A stretch of DNA of 64,000 bases from Bacteroidetes bacterium 2013_40CM_41_45 (lineage in GTDB: Bacteria; Bacteroidota; Bacteroidia; AKYH767-A; 2013-40CM-41-45): the NCBI GenBank assembly GCA_002215675.1, contig NGFH01000004.1, positions 248,001 to 312,000 on the forward strand. Reading direction: 5' to 3'. Shown here one piece after another: positions 43,267-51,652 of the stretch; the first letter of the stretch is position 1, and every line of letters begins with the position of its first letter. The position numbers were made by a program, and so were the translations under genes. Below the pieces are notes generated by a model. The model made no database searches. It was not told where the DNA came from and worked only from the letters and a program-made list of their open reading frames with translations.

Positions 43267-43653
43267 TTACTCTTTAGCGGGTTCTCCCGACAAATCCTCA
43301 AACTTCAGGTCGCTGTAACCGGAATCATTATTGGAGTCATTATTGGTGGAATCATTACCATGCTCAGAAGAAGCGGGTTCATGATTCATAGCAGGAGCAA
43401 TGGTGCGTATGTGCGCTATGGTTTCAGTTAAGCCCTCAGCAAATTTATCGAAGTCCTCTTTGTACAGAAAGATTTTATGCTTCTCATACGAAGATGAGCC
43501 GTCTTCGTTAAATTTTTTCTTGCTCTCCGTGATAACCAGGTAGTAGTCATTGGCCTTCGTGGTCTTCACATCAAAAAAATAAGTCCTTCTTTTTCCGGCT
43601 CTCACCGACTTAGAATAAACTTCATTTCTTCCTTTAAATTCTTGCTCTTCCAT
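43267..43653 (-). CDS. DUF3276 PUR-alpha-like nucleic-acid-binding protein
   Basis: A 128-residue protein of the PUR domain (DUF3276) family found throughout Bacteroidota and Spirochaetes. The core is GRNEVYSKSVRAGKRRTYFFDVKTTKANDYYLVITESKKK, then SYEKHKIFLYKEDFDKFAEGLTETIAHIR. PUR domains bind single-stranded DNA or RNA. The C-terminus is acidic and asparagine-rich. The ATG at 43653 matches the family start; the open frame from 43704 adds 17 residues that do not. The function in bacteria is not established beyond nucleic-acid binding in vitro, as far as I recall. Confidence 0.93.
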   Translation of the reverse strand: MEEQEFKGRNEVYSKSVRAGKRRTYFFDVKTTKANDYYLVITESKKKFNEDGSSSYEKHKIFLYKEDFDKFAEGLTETIAHIRTIAPAMNHEPASSEHGNDSTNNDSNNDSGYSDLKFEDLSGEPAKE

Positions 43654-43729
43654 AGCGCGTTGGTTTGGTTTAGGCAAACATACGGGATTCCCTACGAATA
43701 ACAAAAACAGTCATTTTAAGAGGTGAAAT

Positions 43730-45040
43730 TCAATTCGCCCTTATGGCGTCTACCGGGTTCATTCTCGAGGCAACCCAGGCAGGAATTAATCCCGAAATTA
43801 TTCCAATTACAGCAGAAATGCTCAATCCAAAGATGACGTTTGACTGTGAAAGGAGCAGGTTAAATTCCATCATATTGGTGGCAAGAAGACTTAGCGGAAA
43901 GACGAGCAGCAACCCTGCCATGCCTCCGATAAGACAGAGAATTACCGCCTCTGCTAAGAACTGTAACAGTATGAAATAACTTTTTGCTCCGAGAGATTTT
44001 TGAATGCCGATGATGCTTGTGCGTTCTTTCACCGATACGAACATGATGTTTGCAATACCAAAGCCACCGACAAGAATCGAGAAGCCGCCAATTATCCAGC
44101 CGCCAATTCCCATGGTGCTGAACATGGCGCTGATGCCGTTAGACAGCAGCGTGGATTCGTTCAAAGCAAAATCATCTTCTTCTTTCGGCCTTAGTTTGCG
44201 TATGGCGCGCATGCCTTGTTTAAGGTCTTCTTTCATTTGCGCAAGCGTAACGAGCGGTTTTGCTTCTGCCATAATGAAAGGGTCGATGCGGTCGGAGCGC
44301 AGGTTTACCACGTTGCGCGCATTGTTTACAGGAACCATAATTACATCGTCCATGCTGTTGTCAACAATACTCTTTCCTTCTTTGGTCACCACTCCCAGCA
44401 CCTGCAGCTTGTTGCCCATCACGTCAATGCTTTCTCCCAGCGGCTCGGCGTCAGCAAAAAGTGCAGTGGCAATGTTGGCGCCTATCACCACAAACGGTTT
44501 GCCCGAGGCAAATTCTTCCTCAGAAAAATACCTACCCTTTTCCAGTTCAAACTTTCGTATGTCCATATAGTTTTCCGAGATGGCAACTATAGCAACATTT
44601 TCGGCAGAGTTGTTTTTGTACTTCACCAGCTTGGCGTTGATATAGGCAACATATGCCATGGACTTAACCGTGTGCGTTCGTTTATCAAGCTCCTCCATCT
44701 CTTTGTATCCCGGCAAGGGGCGGTTCATGTATTTCCACCAGGGATAATTATTGCCGAAAGACCAGGGCCACTTCTGGATGTACACCACATTTTGCCCGAG
44801 CGATTTTATGCTGTCGCGGATGTTATTTTCCATGGAATCAACAGCAGTGAAAACGGAAATGATGGCGAAGATGCCAATGGCAACACCTAGCAGCGAAAGA
44901 AAGCTGCGCAGCTTGTTTGTCCTTAGTGATTGTACTGCGAACAAAACGCTTTCCCTAAAAACCTGAACAAAAATGATTTGCTCTGAAAACAAACGGGAAA
45001 GGAATTTTCCTTTGGAAGAATTTTTTTTGTCTGCCGGCAT
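43730..45040 (-). CDS. ABC transporter permease, MacB/FtsX type
   Basis: A 436-residue permease. One N-terminal membrane segment (near 38-62, RTNKLRSFLSLLGVAIGIFAIISVFTAV) is followed by a large periplasmic MacB-PCD domain with the usual KPFVVIGANIATALF segment and a C-terminal FtsX domain with three membrane segments (FSILVGGFGIANIMFVSVKERTSIIGIQKSLGAK is the FtsX signature). Such permeases use mechanical coupling across the envelope to expel peptides, lipoproteins or toxins. The matching ATPase gene is not next to it. The start is divergent from the lipoprotein gene at 45.1 kb, with exact promoter words for both. Confidence 0.93.
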   Translation of the reverse strand: MPADKKNSSKGKFLSRLFSEQIIFVQVFRESVLFAVQSLRTNKLRSFLSLLGVAIGIFAIISVFTAVDSMENNIRDSIKSLGQNVVYIQKWPWSFGNNYPWWKYMNRPLPGYKEMEELDKRTHTVKSMAYVAYINAKLVKYKNNSAENVAIVAISENYMDIRKFELEKGRYFSEEEFASGKPFVVIGANIATALFADAEPLGESIDVMGNKLQVLGVVTKEGKSIVDNSMDDVIMVPVNNARNVVNLRSDRIDPFIMAEAKPLVTLAQMKEDLKQGMRAIRKLRPKEEDDFALNESTLLSNGISAMFSTMGIGGWIIGGFSILVGGFGIANIMFVSVKERTSIIGIQKSLGAKSYFILLQFLAEAVILCLIGGMAGLLLVFPLSLLATNMMEFNLLLSQSNVIFGLSISAVIGIISGLIPAWVASRMNPVDAIRAN

Positions 45041-45047
45041 CAGGATA

Positions 45048-45095
45048 CAAAAGTATCAATTAACCCAAGCCGATTAGTGAACTTTTTTACTTTTG
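45048..45095. promoter_or_regulatory. Divergent promoter pair for the ABC permease and a lipoprotein gene
   Basis: TACTTTTG at 45055-45048 on the minus strand lies 7 bp before the permease ATG, and TACTTTTG at 45088-45095 on the plus strand lies 39 bp before the lipoprotein ATG at 45135. Both match TAnnTTTG exactly. The plus-strand element supports the 45135 start over 45093. No -33 boxes at standard spacing were found. Confidence 0.5.
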
Positions 45096-45134
45096 AAGGT
45101 TGGATATTTAAATGTTATCGGCAATTTTAACGCT

Positions 45135-45755
45135 ATGAACAAACGGTGTTGCATAATCATACTAACTGCAATCCTGCTTCAAAGTTGCGGTGCGAAAAAT
45201 AACCAACAGCAAACTGAACAAAAGGCAAGCAACGAATCAGAATGGGTTTTTGATAAAGTGGATAGCAGTAAATTAGTTTTTAAAAACGGTCAAGTATTCA
45301 ATACAAAACTATTTGACTTGAATTATATCGGACAAATTCCAGTTGGAAACAATGCACCCTATCTAATTTTTTCTGGAGTTGATTGCGATCAGTGTGACGC
45401 AAATGTTTGCATTTACATTTATTCACTAAGTAATGGAGAACTTTCAGTGGGGCACGGACAAAATTGTTATTCTTATCCGGGAAGACAAACAGATTTTACG
45501 ACAGACTCTCTTGTTTATGAAGGACGAGCTTTTTACGGACAAGTTCTTAAAGATATCAAAGGAGTAATCTGGTATCAGAAGACATTGTTGGAAGATGGCA
45601 GTTGGAAAAGTTCAATTTTTCTTGTTAATGTTTCGGGCAAAACTAAAACAGACACATTATTAAATGACAGCGGACAATTGAAAGAAACAATATCTTTAGT
45701 CGATAACGGACTGTGTAAAGAAATCACGGGAATAATTTATCACACTGAACCATGA
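45135..45755 (+). CDS. Hypothetical lipoprotein
   Basis: About 206 residues from the ATG at 45135: signal peptide CCIIILTAILLQSC with a lipobox cysteine, then a polar linker (NNQQQTEQKASNES). The mature region is a single globular domain with FKNGQVFNTKLFDLNYIGQIPVGNNAPYLIFSGVDCDQCDANVCIYIYS. DCDQCDANVC is a cluster of cysteines and acids that could bind metal or form disulfides. I do not recognise a family. It is probably exposed at the outer membrane. The codon usage looks slightly more AT-rich than the neighbours, but this is only an impression. Confidence 0.85.
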   Translation: MNKRCCIIILTAILLQSCGAKNNQQQTEQKASNESEWVFDKVDSSKLVFKNGQVFNTKLFDLNYIGQIPVGNNAPYLIFSGVDCDQCDANVCIYIYSLSNGELSVGHGQNCYSYPGRQTDFTTDSLVYEGRAFYGQVLKDIKGVIWYQKTLLEDGSWKSSIFLVNVSGKTKTDTLLNDSGQLKETISLVDNGLCKEITGIIYHTEP

Positions 45756-45842
45756 GAAAAGGAAAACTGCAGATAACATTAAGATTAAAAGAAATACTTT
45801 TTTAATCCCTTCTTAGTTATCGCAACAAACAACCAATAAAAT

Positions 45843-46466
45843 ATGCCCGAACCAAACCCTAACGCGCGCTTAGAAGCTTTTTGCGATGGAGTATTTGCAA
45901 TAGCGTTAACGTTATTGATTATTGATATTAAAATCCCTTCGACAGCAGCGATTAGCAGCACCGCAGATTTCTGGCAAGCGCTTAAACATATTGCTCCGTC
46001 AATATTTTCTTTTGTTTTAAGCTTCGCTGTCATTCTTATAACCTGGGTTAATCATCACAACGGTTTAAAGCTGGTAAATAAATCGAGCGCTTCATTTATC
46101 TATGCAAATGGTTTTTTGTTGCTCACAGTTGTCTTTATTCCATTTCCAACTTCACTGATGGGCGAATATCTTTTAACAGACCATGCCGCTCCCGCAATTA
46201 TTCTTTATGATTCTGTTCTTGCGCTTCAGTCCATCGGCTGGATTTTAATAGCCGGTGCGGCATTGAAAAATCATTTAGGTAAAAGTGAAAAAGCAATCCG
46301 GGAAACCCGCAAAAATGGTACGTATGGATATTTTGCATTCGTTCTTTATACGCTTTGCGCCATCCTTGCTTTTTGGTTTCCTCTTGCCATTGCCGTGATT
46401 ACTACGCTCACCTGGATTTTTTGGTTAGCAGCAGGAATTAATATTAGGCATGAACAAATGAATTGA
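45843..46466 (+). CDS. TMEM175/DUF1211 family potassium-channel-like protein
   Basis: A 207-residue membrane protein with six hydrophobic segments in one TMEM175 repeat. The first helix holds RLEAFCDGVFAIALTLLIIDI, close to the RxxxFSDGVFAIAxTLL signature in which the conserved Phe-Ser-Asp is part of the potassium pore; here the serine is cysteine. Later segments show FSFVLSFAVILITWVNHH and FLLLTVVFIPFPTSLMG, both family hallmarks. The bacterial homologues form tetrameric potassium channels. The Ser-to-Cys change is the only notable deviation. Confidence 0.9.
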   Translation: MPEPNPNARLEAFCDGVFAIALTLLIIDIKIPSTAAISSTADFWQALKHIAPSIFSFVLSFAVILITWVNHHNGLKLVNKSSASFIYANGFLLLTVVFIPFPTSLMGEYLLTDHAAPAIILYDSVLALQSIGWILIAGAALKNHLGKSEKAIRETRKNGTYGYFAFVLYTLCAILAFWFPLAIAVITTLTWIFWLAAGINIRHEQMN

Positions 46467-46467
46467 A

Positions 46468-46543
46468 TACCCTCTGACTCCCTAAAGGGAGAACTGCTCA
46501 CTCTCTTGCGTGGGATTCCCCTTCAGGGGTTTAGGGGTAAGCA
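46468..46543. repeat. Palindromic CCCTTTAGGGG-type repeat (noncoding copy 2)
   Basis: Two units, CTGACTCCCTAAAGGGAGAAC on the left and CCCCTTCAGGGGTTTAGGGG on the right, flank about 30 bp. The layout is the same as at 33236-33332. It lies just after the TMEM175-like gene and before purH. Confidence 0.75.
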
Positions 46544-46627
46544 AAAGAGGATTTACGATGCATTACAATAAAAATTATTCTTTATCAGTATGCCAATTTC
46601 CGCTAAACTTGCGCTTCCGATTTCAAT

Positions 46628-48208
46628 ATGGCAGAGCATAAGAAAATACAAAGCGCGCTAATTTCCGTTTATCATAAGGATAACCTTGAACAAATAATCC
46701 GCTTGCTCCATGGTGCGGGAGTTAAGCTGTATGCCACGGGCGGCACGCAGGATTTTATTGAGAAGCTGAAAATTCCGGTAACTGCTGTTGAAAGCGTAAC
46801 CGATTATCCGTCCATCTTTGGCGGCAGGGTAAAAACGCTGCACCCTAAAATTTTCGGAGGCATTCTTCACCGCAGAGATAATGCAGAAGATATTTCAGAA
46901 GCAAAAAAATATAACATCCCCGCCATAGATTTGGTTATTGTTGACTTGTATCCGTTTGAGGAAACGGTAAGGCAACTAAATGCGGACTTCCTCTCCTCTG
47001 GAGAGGGTTGGGGTGAGGCGATTGAGAAGATTGACATAGGTGGCATTTCTCTTATCCGCGCTGCCGCAAAAAATTTCAGTGATGTTCTGATTATTCCTTC
47101 GCGTGAACAATATGGATTTCTTCTGGATGTTTTGCAGAATAATAATGCATCTACAACCCTGGAGCAGAGAAAACTGATGGCGGCCCATGCCTTTAATGTT
47201 ACATCGCATTACGATACGGCAATTTTTAATTTCTTCAACAGCGATAATTCTATAACTGCTTTCAAAAAAAGTATTCTCACTTCGCGTAAGCTGCGGTATG
47301 GAGAAAACCCTCACCAGCAGGGAATATTTTTCGGTGAGCTTGAAAAAATGTTTGAGCAGCTCCAGGGGAAAGAAATTTCATACAACAATCTGCTCGATAT
47401 TGATGCTGCTATTTCATTGATTACTGAATTTCACCCCTCCCCAGCCCTCCCCAAAGGGGAGAGTGAAGCGACTTTCGCTATTCTCAAACATAATAACGCG
47501 TGCGGAATAGCCACAAGAAAAAATATTCTGGACGCATGGAGAGATGCTCTTGCAGCCGACCCCGTCTCTGCCTTTGGCGGAATCCTGGTTGCAAACCGAA
47601 AGATTGAAAAAGATGCCGCTGCTGAAATCAATAGTTTATTTTTTGAAGTGCTTATTGCCCCGGAATTTTCAGCAGATGCGCTTGAAATCTTTAAGCAGAA
47701 AAAAAACCGGATCATTCTTATTCAAAAAAACGCTGAACTGCCTGCCAAACAATTCCGCAGCTTGCTTAATGGCGCTGTTGAACAGGACAGGGACATGAGG
47801 ACAGAAACAATTGCTGACATGAAAACGGTAACTAAACTTTCACCAACACCACAGCAATTTCTTGACCTTGAATTTGCGAACAAAGTGGTTAAGCACACCA
47901 AGAGTAACACGATTGTTCTTGCAAAAAATAAGCAACTTTTAGCCAGCGGAACAGGGCAAACATCCAGAGTAGATGCGCTGGAACAAGCGATTGCTAAAGC
48001 AAAAAAATTCGGTTTTGATTTAAACGGTGCGGTAATGGCAAGCGATGCGTTCTTTCCTTTCCCCGATTGCGTTGAGATTGCGGGCAAGGCAGGCATAAAA
48101 GCTGTCATTCAGCCGGGTGGTTCTGTTAAGGATAATGAGAGTATTGCTTATTGCGATGCACATCAAATGGCTATGGTGCTTACCGGCATCAGGCACTTCA
48201 GGCATTGA
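46628..48208 (+). CDS. purH: Bifunctional AICAR transformylase / IMP cyclohydrolase
   Basis: Catalyses the last two steps of purine synthesis. The 526 residues have the N-terminal cyclohydrolase domain (SVYHKDNLEQIIRLL, YATGGT, GGRVKTLHPKIFGGIL, VDLYPFEETV, IEKIDIGGISLIRAAAKNF) and the C-terminal transformylase domain (RYGENPHQQG, AILKHNNACGIA, the catalytic Lys-His in KHNN, PVSAFGGILVANR, and near the end ASDAFFPFPDCVEIAGKAGIKAVIQPGGS). Two stretches look inserted compared with relatives: FLSSGEGWGEA (121-131) and HPSPALPKGESE (269-280). Both are encoded by palindromic repeats related to those at 33.2 and 46.5 kb. The frame and catalytic residues are intact. Confidence 0.96.
   Translation: MAEHKKIQSALISVYHKDNLEQIIRLLHGAGVKLYATGGTQDFIEKLKIPVTAVESVTDYPSIFGGRVKTLHPKIFGGILHRRDNAEDISEAKKYNIPAIDLVIVDLYPFEETVRQLNADFLSSGEGWGEAIEKIDIGGISLIRAAAKNFSDVLIIPSREQYGFLLDVLQNNNASTTLEQRKLMAAHAFNVTSHYDTAIFNFFNSDNSITAFKKSILTSRKLRYGENPHQQGIFFGELEKMFEQLQGKEISYNNLLDIDAAISLITEFHPSPALPKGESEATFAILKHNNACGIATRKNILDAWRDALAADPVSAFGGILVANRKIEKDAAAEINSLFFEVLIAPEFSADALEIFKQKKNRIILIQKNAELPAKQFRSLLNGAVEQDRDMRTETIADMKTVTKLSPTPQQFLDLEFANKVVKHTKSNTIVLAKNKQLLASGTGQTSRVDALEQAIAKAKKFGFDLNGAVMASDAFFPFPDCVEIAGKAGIKAVIQPGGSVKDNESIAYCDAHQMAMVLTGIRHFRH
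46988..47018 (+). repeat. In-frame palindromic repeat 1 in purH
   Basis: CTCTCCTCTGGAGAGGG followed by TTGGGGTGAGG. This is the same design as the CCCCTTTAGGGG...TTAGGGG units outside genes. It encodes FLSSGEGWGEA between two cyclohydrolase motifs (VDLYPFEETV and IEKIDIGG), a place where relatives have a shorter link. Confidence 0.75.
47432..47465 (-). repeat. In-frame palindromic repeat 2 in purH
   Basis: On the minus strand it reads CTCTCCCCTTTGGGGAGGG followed by CTGGGGAGGGG, the same unit as in repeat 1 but in the opposite orientation. On the coding strand it gives HPSPALPKGESE, just before ATFAILKHNNACG in the transformylase domain. Confidence 0.78.
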
Positions 48209-48307
48209 ATGGGCAACCCATCCTATTCATTTATTAATTAAAAAAAGCCTATAAGCAATATTATTAGAGAATTATCAGGAGATGCTTTTTCAGTTTCAAA
48301 ATAAAAT

Positions 48308-48315
48308 TACATTTG
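48308..48315 (+). promoter_or_regulatory. -7 promoter element of the 48.3-kb secreted protein gene
   Basis: TACATTTG matches TAnnTTTG exactly and lies 29 bp before the ATG at 48345. It would lie inside the coding region if translation began at 48282, so it supports the downstream start. Confidence 0.4.
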
Positions 48316-48344
48316 CCCACCTGAAATCTCAAAAACTTACTACA

Positions 48345-50045
48345 ATGAAATCGTTTCAAAAATCATTTGTCCTGACGGTAGTATGTGTTTTCTGTGCATC
48401 GTTAGCAGGTGCGCAGGTAAAACCCAAGACCACCACCAAAGCTGCAAAAGCGCCCATCAATTATTCTGTAACATGGGGGCCCGACTTAAAACTTAAAGGC
48501 GATGCGCCCGATAAAATTCTGCTGTATGAGAACGGCAGCTTTTATGCCATCACCGATAAGAGTTATGGAATGTGGGGTTCATCGGATTACATTTCGAAGC
48601 TCAACAGCAATCTCGATTTGGTTTTGCAGAAAAAATTAGAAACCGAAAAGAGCGATAAAAATGTCTCCAAGCATGAGATGGTCAGCATCCTTGAATTCAA
48701 TAAGCAAATCTATATTGTAACCAGGGACAGAAGCAGCAAGGAAAAATCAGTAACATACTACATGGAAAAGCTTAATCTTTCCACGCTGGAAACGGATGGA
48801 GTTAAGAAAAAAATCTACGAGGTTGATTACAGCGAGGACAGCAAGCGAAGCGATGTGAGCTTATCAATTCTTCAGCACGAAAAAAGCGATGTGCTTGTAT
48901 TGTACGATAACCACAGAATTAAAAAAGACGAAAATGTACGGCTCACCGTTACCGCTATTGACAAAACAATTACTCCCATCTGGAAAAAGGATTTTGAAAT
49001 GCCGCTGATGAAGGGAAAGAATTTTGATTTCGATAAATACATCGACCCGCAGTCAAACCTGTACCTGATTGCCAAAGTGTATTTTGAGGATGAGAAAGGC
49101 AAGAGAAAAGAAAAGGATGTAGTTGACGGAGAGATCAACTTCGACTATCACATTTATATGATAGGTAAAGACATTCCCACGTTTGTAGATTATCCTTTTC
49201 AATTAAAAGATAAAGTGGTATCGCAGGTTAATCTTGATATCAATACCAAAGGCGAACTTATTGCCTGCGGTTTTTATTCTGACATTGAAAAACAAAAACG
49301 GGTAAGCTCCAAGCGCGGAGTATTCTACACCATCATAGACCCGGCAACAAAAACTATTAAAGCGCAGAGTTACAAAACTTTCGATACAGAAGTATTCACG
49401 GCAGGGCTAAGCGCCAAGAAAGCGGCCAAGATGGAAGACAAGTTGGAATCAGGGAAAGCCGATGGTTATGCCGGTTCGTATAAAATCAGGGAACTTATCC
49501 CGAGAAAAGACGGCGGAAGCACTATGATTGCCGAGAACTATTACACCTACACAGTCACGTACAGCAACGGTAGAAATACCTATACAGTTACGCACTATGT
49601 TTACGGAAATGTTATCGTAACAAAAATCAATGAAGCGGGAGAAATTGAATGGACATCGGTAATTCCTAAAATGGCAGACGTTACCGGAGGCACCATGATA
49701 TGTTCATACCTTTCTTTTGATGAAGGCAACGATTCGTATGATATATTCTTCAACGACCATAAAGATAACCTGGTTGCTGCGCAGCAAACGGCAAAGGGAA
49801 CCAAACCTATTGATGGTTCGGTAAAGAAAATGCGTTTTGTAAGAGTGGTGGTGAGCCCCGATGGAACGATGTCTAAAAAAGAAGTTGCGCTCAAGATGGA
49901 TGAGGATGATGAAAAGACAAGATTAAGCCCTACAGTTAGTGAGCAGGTGAGCGACAGCGAAATAATTCTTTATGGTGTTGACAAAGGCAAGGATAAATTT
50001 GCCAAAATCACTTATAAGAATCTCGACAAAGCATCGACCAAATAA
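48345..50045 (+). CDS. Large secreted protein of unknown function
   Basis: About 566 residues. From the ATG at 48345 the protein has a clean signal peptide (SFQKSFVLTVVCVFCASLAGAQ) cut near VKPKT. The mature part has a repeating beta-rich pattern such as KILLYENGSFYAITDKSYGMW, QIYIVTRDRSSKEKSVTYYMEKL and NLYLIAKVYFEDEKGKRKE, which could be a propeller. It ends without a T9SS tail. A lysine-rich middle segment is present. I do not recognise a domain. It is probably periplasmic or outer-membrane associated. The next gene follows 48 bp later in the same direction. Confidence 0.87.
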   Translation: MKSFQKSFVLTVVCVFCASLAGAQVKPKTTTKAAKAPINYSVTWGPDLKLKGDAPDKILLYENGSFYAITDKSYGMWGSSDYISKLNSNLDLVLQKKLETEKSDKNVSKHEMVSILEFNKQIYIVTRDRSSKEKSVTYYMEKLNLSTLETDGVKKKIYEVDYSEDSKRSDVSLSILQHEKSDVLVLYDNHRIKKDENVRLTVTAIDKTITPIWKKDFEMPLMKGKNFDFDKYIDPQSNLYLIAKVYFEDEKGKRKEKDVVDGEINFDYHIYMIGKDIPTFVDYPFQLKDKVVSQVNLDINTKGELIACGFYSDIEKQKRVSSKRGVFYTIIDPATKTIKAQSYKTFDTEVFTAGLSAKKAAKMEDKLESGKADGYAGSYKIRELIPRKDGGSTMIAENYYTYTVTYSNGRNTYTVTHYVYGNVIVTKINEAGEIEWTSVIPKMADVTGGTMICSYLSFDEGNDSYDIFFNDHKDNLVAAQQTAKGTKPIDGSVKKMRFVRVVVSPDGTMSKKEVALKMDEDDEKTRLSPTVSEQVSDSEIILYGVDKGKDKFAKITYKNLDKASTK

Positions 50046-50093
50046 AAAAACATTTTTAGCTGGCGCGCTTGCTTTGCTGAATAAAAAAGTATC

Positions 50094-51635
50094 ATGAAAA
50101 TATTCCGCCTTGTGCTGCTGCTGACTGCGGTAACCGCAAGCGGCTGTGCAACGTTGTTTGTTGAAAATATTAAGACCATTACCATAAACAGCGAGCCCGC
50201 TTCGGCCGAAGTGAAAGACAAAAGCGGAAAAGTTTTCGGTTCGACACCGTATTCATTTACTCCCTCAAAAGAAAAAAACTATTCTTTTGTTATTAGCAAA
50301 TCCGGATTTACGGATGCAGGACTCGAAATAAAACCAGTAGTAAATGATGGAGCGCTGCTTGCCGATGCACTACTGTTATGCGTACCCTGTATTGTTGATG
50401 TTCCTTCAAAAGCATACCTGCAGTTTCCCAGATCAAACTATAAGGTTGAGCTTGAACATGCACCTTCCGGAGCAGACGATGCTGCGGTAAATGGAATGGA
50501 GGGCGATATAATTTATGTCAATATCGAGGAGCCGGAAATTTCTTTCAAGAACCGCGAAGTAGTTGGAAAACTTAACGGCACTACAAAAAAATATAAGGAA
50601 GAACAACCGGAAGAATATTTGGGAAGCAGCACATTTTACACCGATGTTGTTTGCAGCGAGTTTGAAAAGTCGAATATAATGGCAATGCAATGCGGACTTA
50701 ACCGGTATGCGCTGGGTAACACATCACTCGTTCCTCCTGAAAAACAACTTCACATTGCCGCTGAGGTGCAGTCCTATAATTTCGATTTAAAATATAAATC
50801 GCATAAGTTTTACGGCACCGGTTCTCTCACTGTAACCTGGAAAATAAAAGACCCCGCAGCCGGAATGAAAACCATACGCGAGAAGAAAATTTCAGTCACC
50901 AGCGATATAGAAGAGCGGCAGGTAAAATATGTTTTCAGAAGAATGCTGGAACGTTCGGCCAACCACTTTATCACCGAAGACAGTGTTGTAGACTTTCTCA
51001 GAAACCGTGTCCTTGTTTCGCCGGAATTAATGAAGGGCGAAATGGTTTCATTGAAGAAAACAGGCAACCCATCGTTTCCCAAATTCAAAGACCTTGTAAG
51101 CTATTGCACAAAGGCAGTGGTAACCATTAAACTGAAAGATGGATTCGGAAGCGGAGTTGTTATTTCTTCATCCGGTTTCATTATAACCAATTATCATGTG
51201 GTTGATGAGAATAAAGAGGTGAAAGTAAAGCTGAACACCGGCATTTCACTTACTGCAAGAGTTATTAAAACAAATCCTGCGGCAGATTTGGCATTGCTGA
51301 AAGTGGATGCCCAGGACTTGCCTGCGCTTCCGTTTTCTTCGAGCGAGCCCGAAACGGGAGATGAAGTGATTGCCATTGGAACACCGGGGGATTTATCCCT
51401 GGAGCAAACTGTGTCGAAAGGAATTGTGAGTGGAAAAAGAACATTTGACGGAAAGAAATTTTTGCAGACCGATGTAAGCATTAATCCGGGCAACAGTGGC
51501 GGGCCGCTCATTGATGAGAAGGGAGCCATTGCAGGCATCATCACCATGAAACTGATGGGAAGAGGAATGGAAGGCCTTGGCTTTGCCCTCACTACCGAGG
51601 AAGTAATAAAAAGTTTAAACCTGAAAATAGAATAA
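50094..51635 (+). CDS. Lipoprotein with PEGA-like N-terminus and C-terminal trypsin-like protease
   Basis: 513 residues. Lipoprotein signal with lipid Cys18 (TAVTASGC). A PEGA-type beta-sandwich spans about 28-85 (TITINSEPASAEVKDKSGKVFGSTPYSFTP). A middle domain of unknown type follows (about 120-320), with an arginine-rich stretch near 275-290. A DegP-type serine protease domain covers about 340-505, with His368 (GFIITNYHVVDE), Asp398 (NPAADLALLKVD) and Ser468 in NPGNSGGPL. All three catalytic residues are present. There is no PDZ domain, unlike DegP/DegQ. It is probably anchored to a membrane facing the periplasm. The substrate is unknown. It is followed 17 bp later by a small secreted protein gene. 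Confidence 0.92.
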   Translation: MKIFRLVLLLTAVTASGCATLFVENIKTITINSEPASAEVKDKSGKVFGSTPYSFTPSKEKNYSFVISKSGFTDAGLEIKPVVNDGALLADALLLCVPCIVDVPSKAYLQFPRSNYKVELEHAPSGADDAAVNGMEGDIIYVNIEEPEISFKNREVVGKLNGTTKKYKEEQPEEYLGSSTFYTDVVCSEFEKSNIMAMQCGLNRYALGNTSLVPPEKQLHIAAEVQSYNFDLKYKSHKFYGTGSLTVTWKIKDPAAGMKTIREKKISVTSDIEERQVKYVFRRMLERSANHFITEDSVVDFLRNRVLVSPELMKGEMVSLKKTGNPSFPKFKDLVSYCTKAVVTIKLKDGFGSGVVISSSGFIITNYHVVDENKEVKVKLNTGISLTARVIKTNPAADLALLKVDAQDLPALPFSSSEPETGDEVIAIGTPGDLSLEQTVSKGIVSGKRTFDGKKFLQTDVSINPGNSGGPLIDEKGAIAGIITMKLMGRGMEGLGFALTTEEVIKSLNLKIE

Positions 51636-51652
51636 GCCGGCGCGGGAATAAA

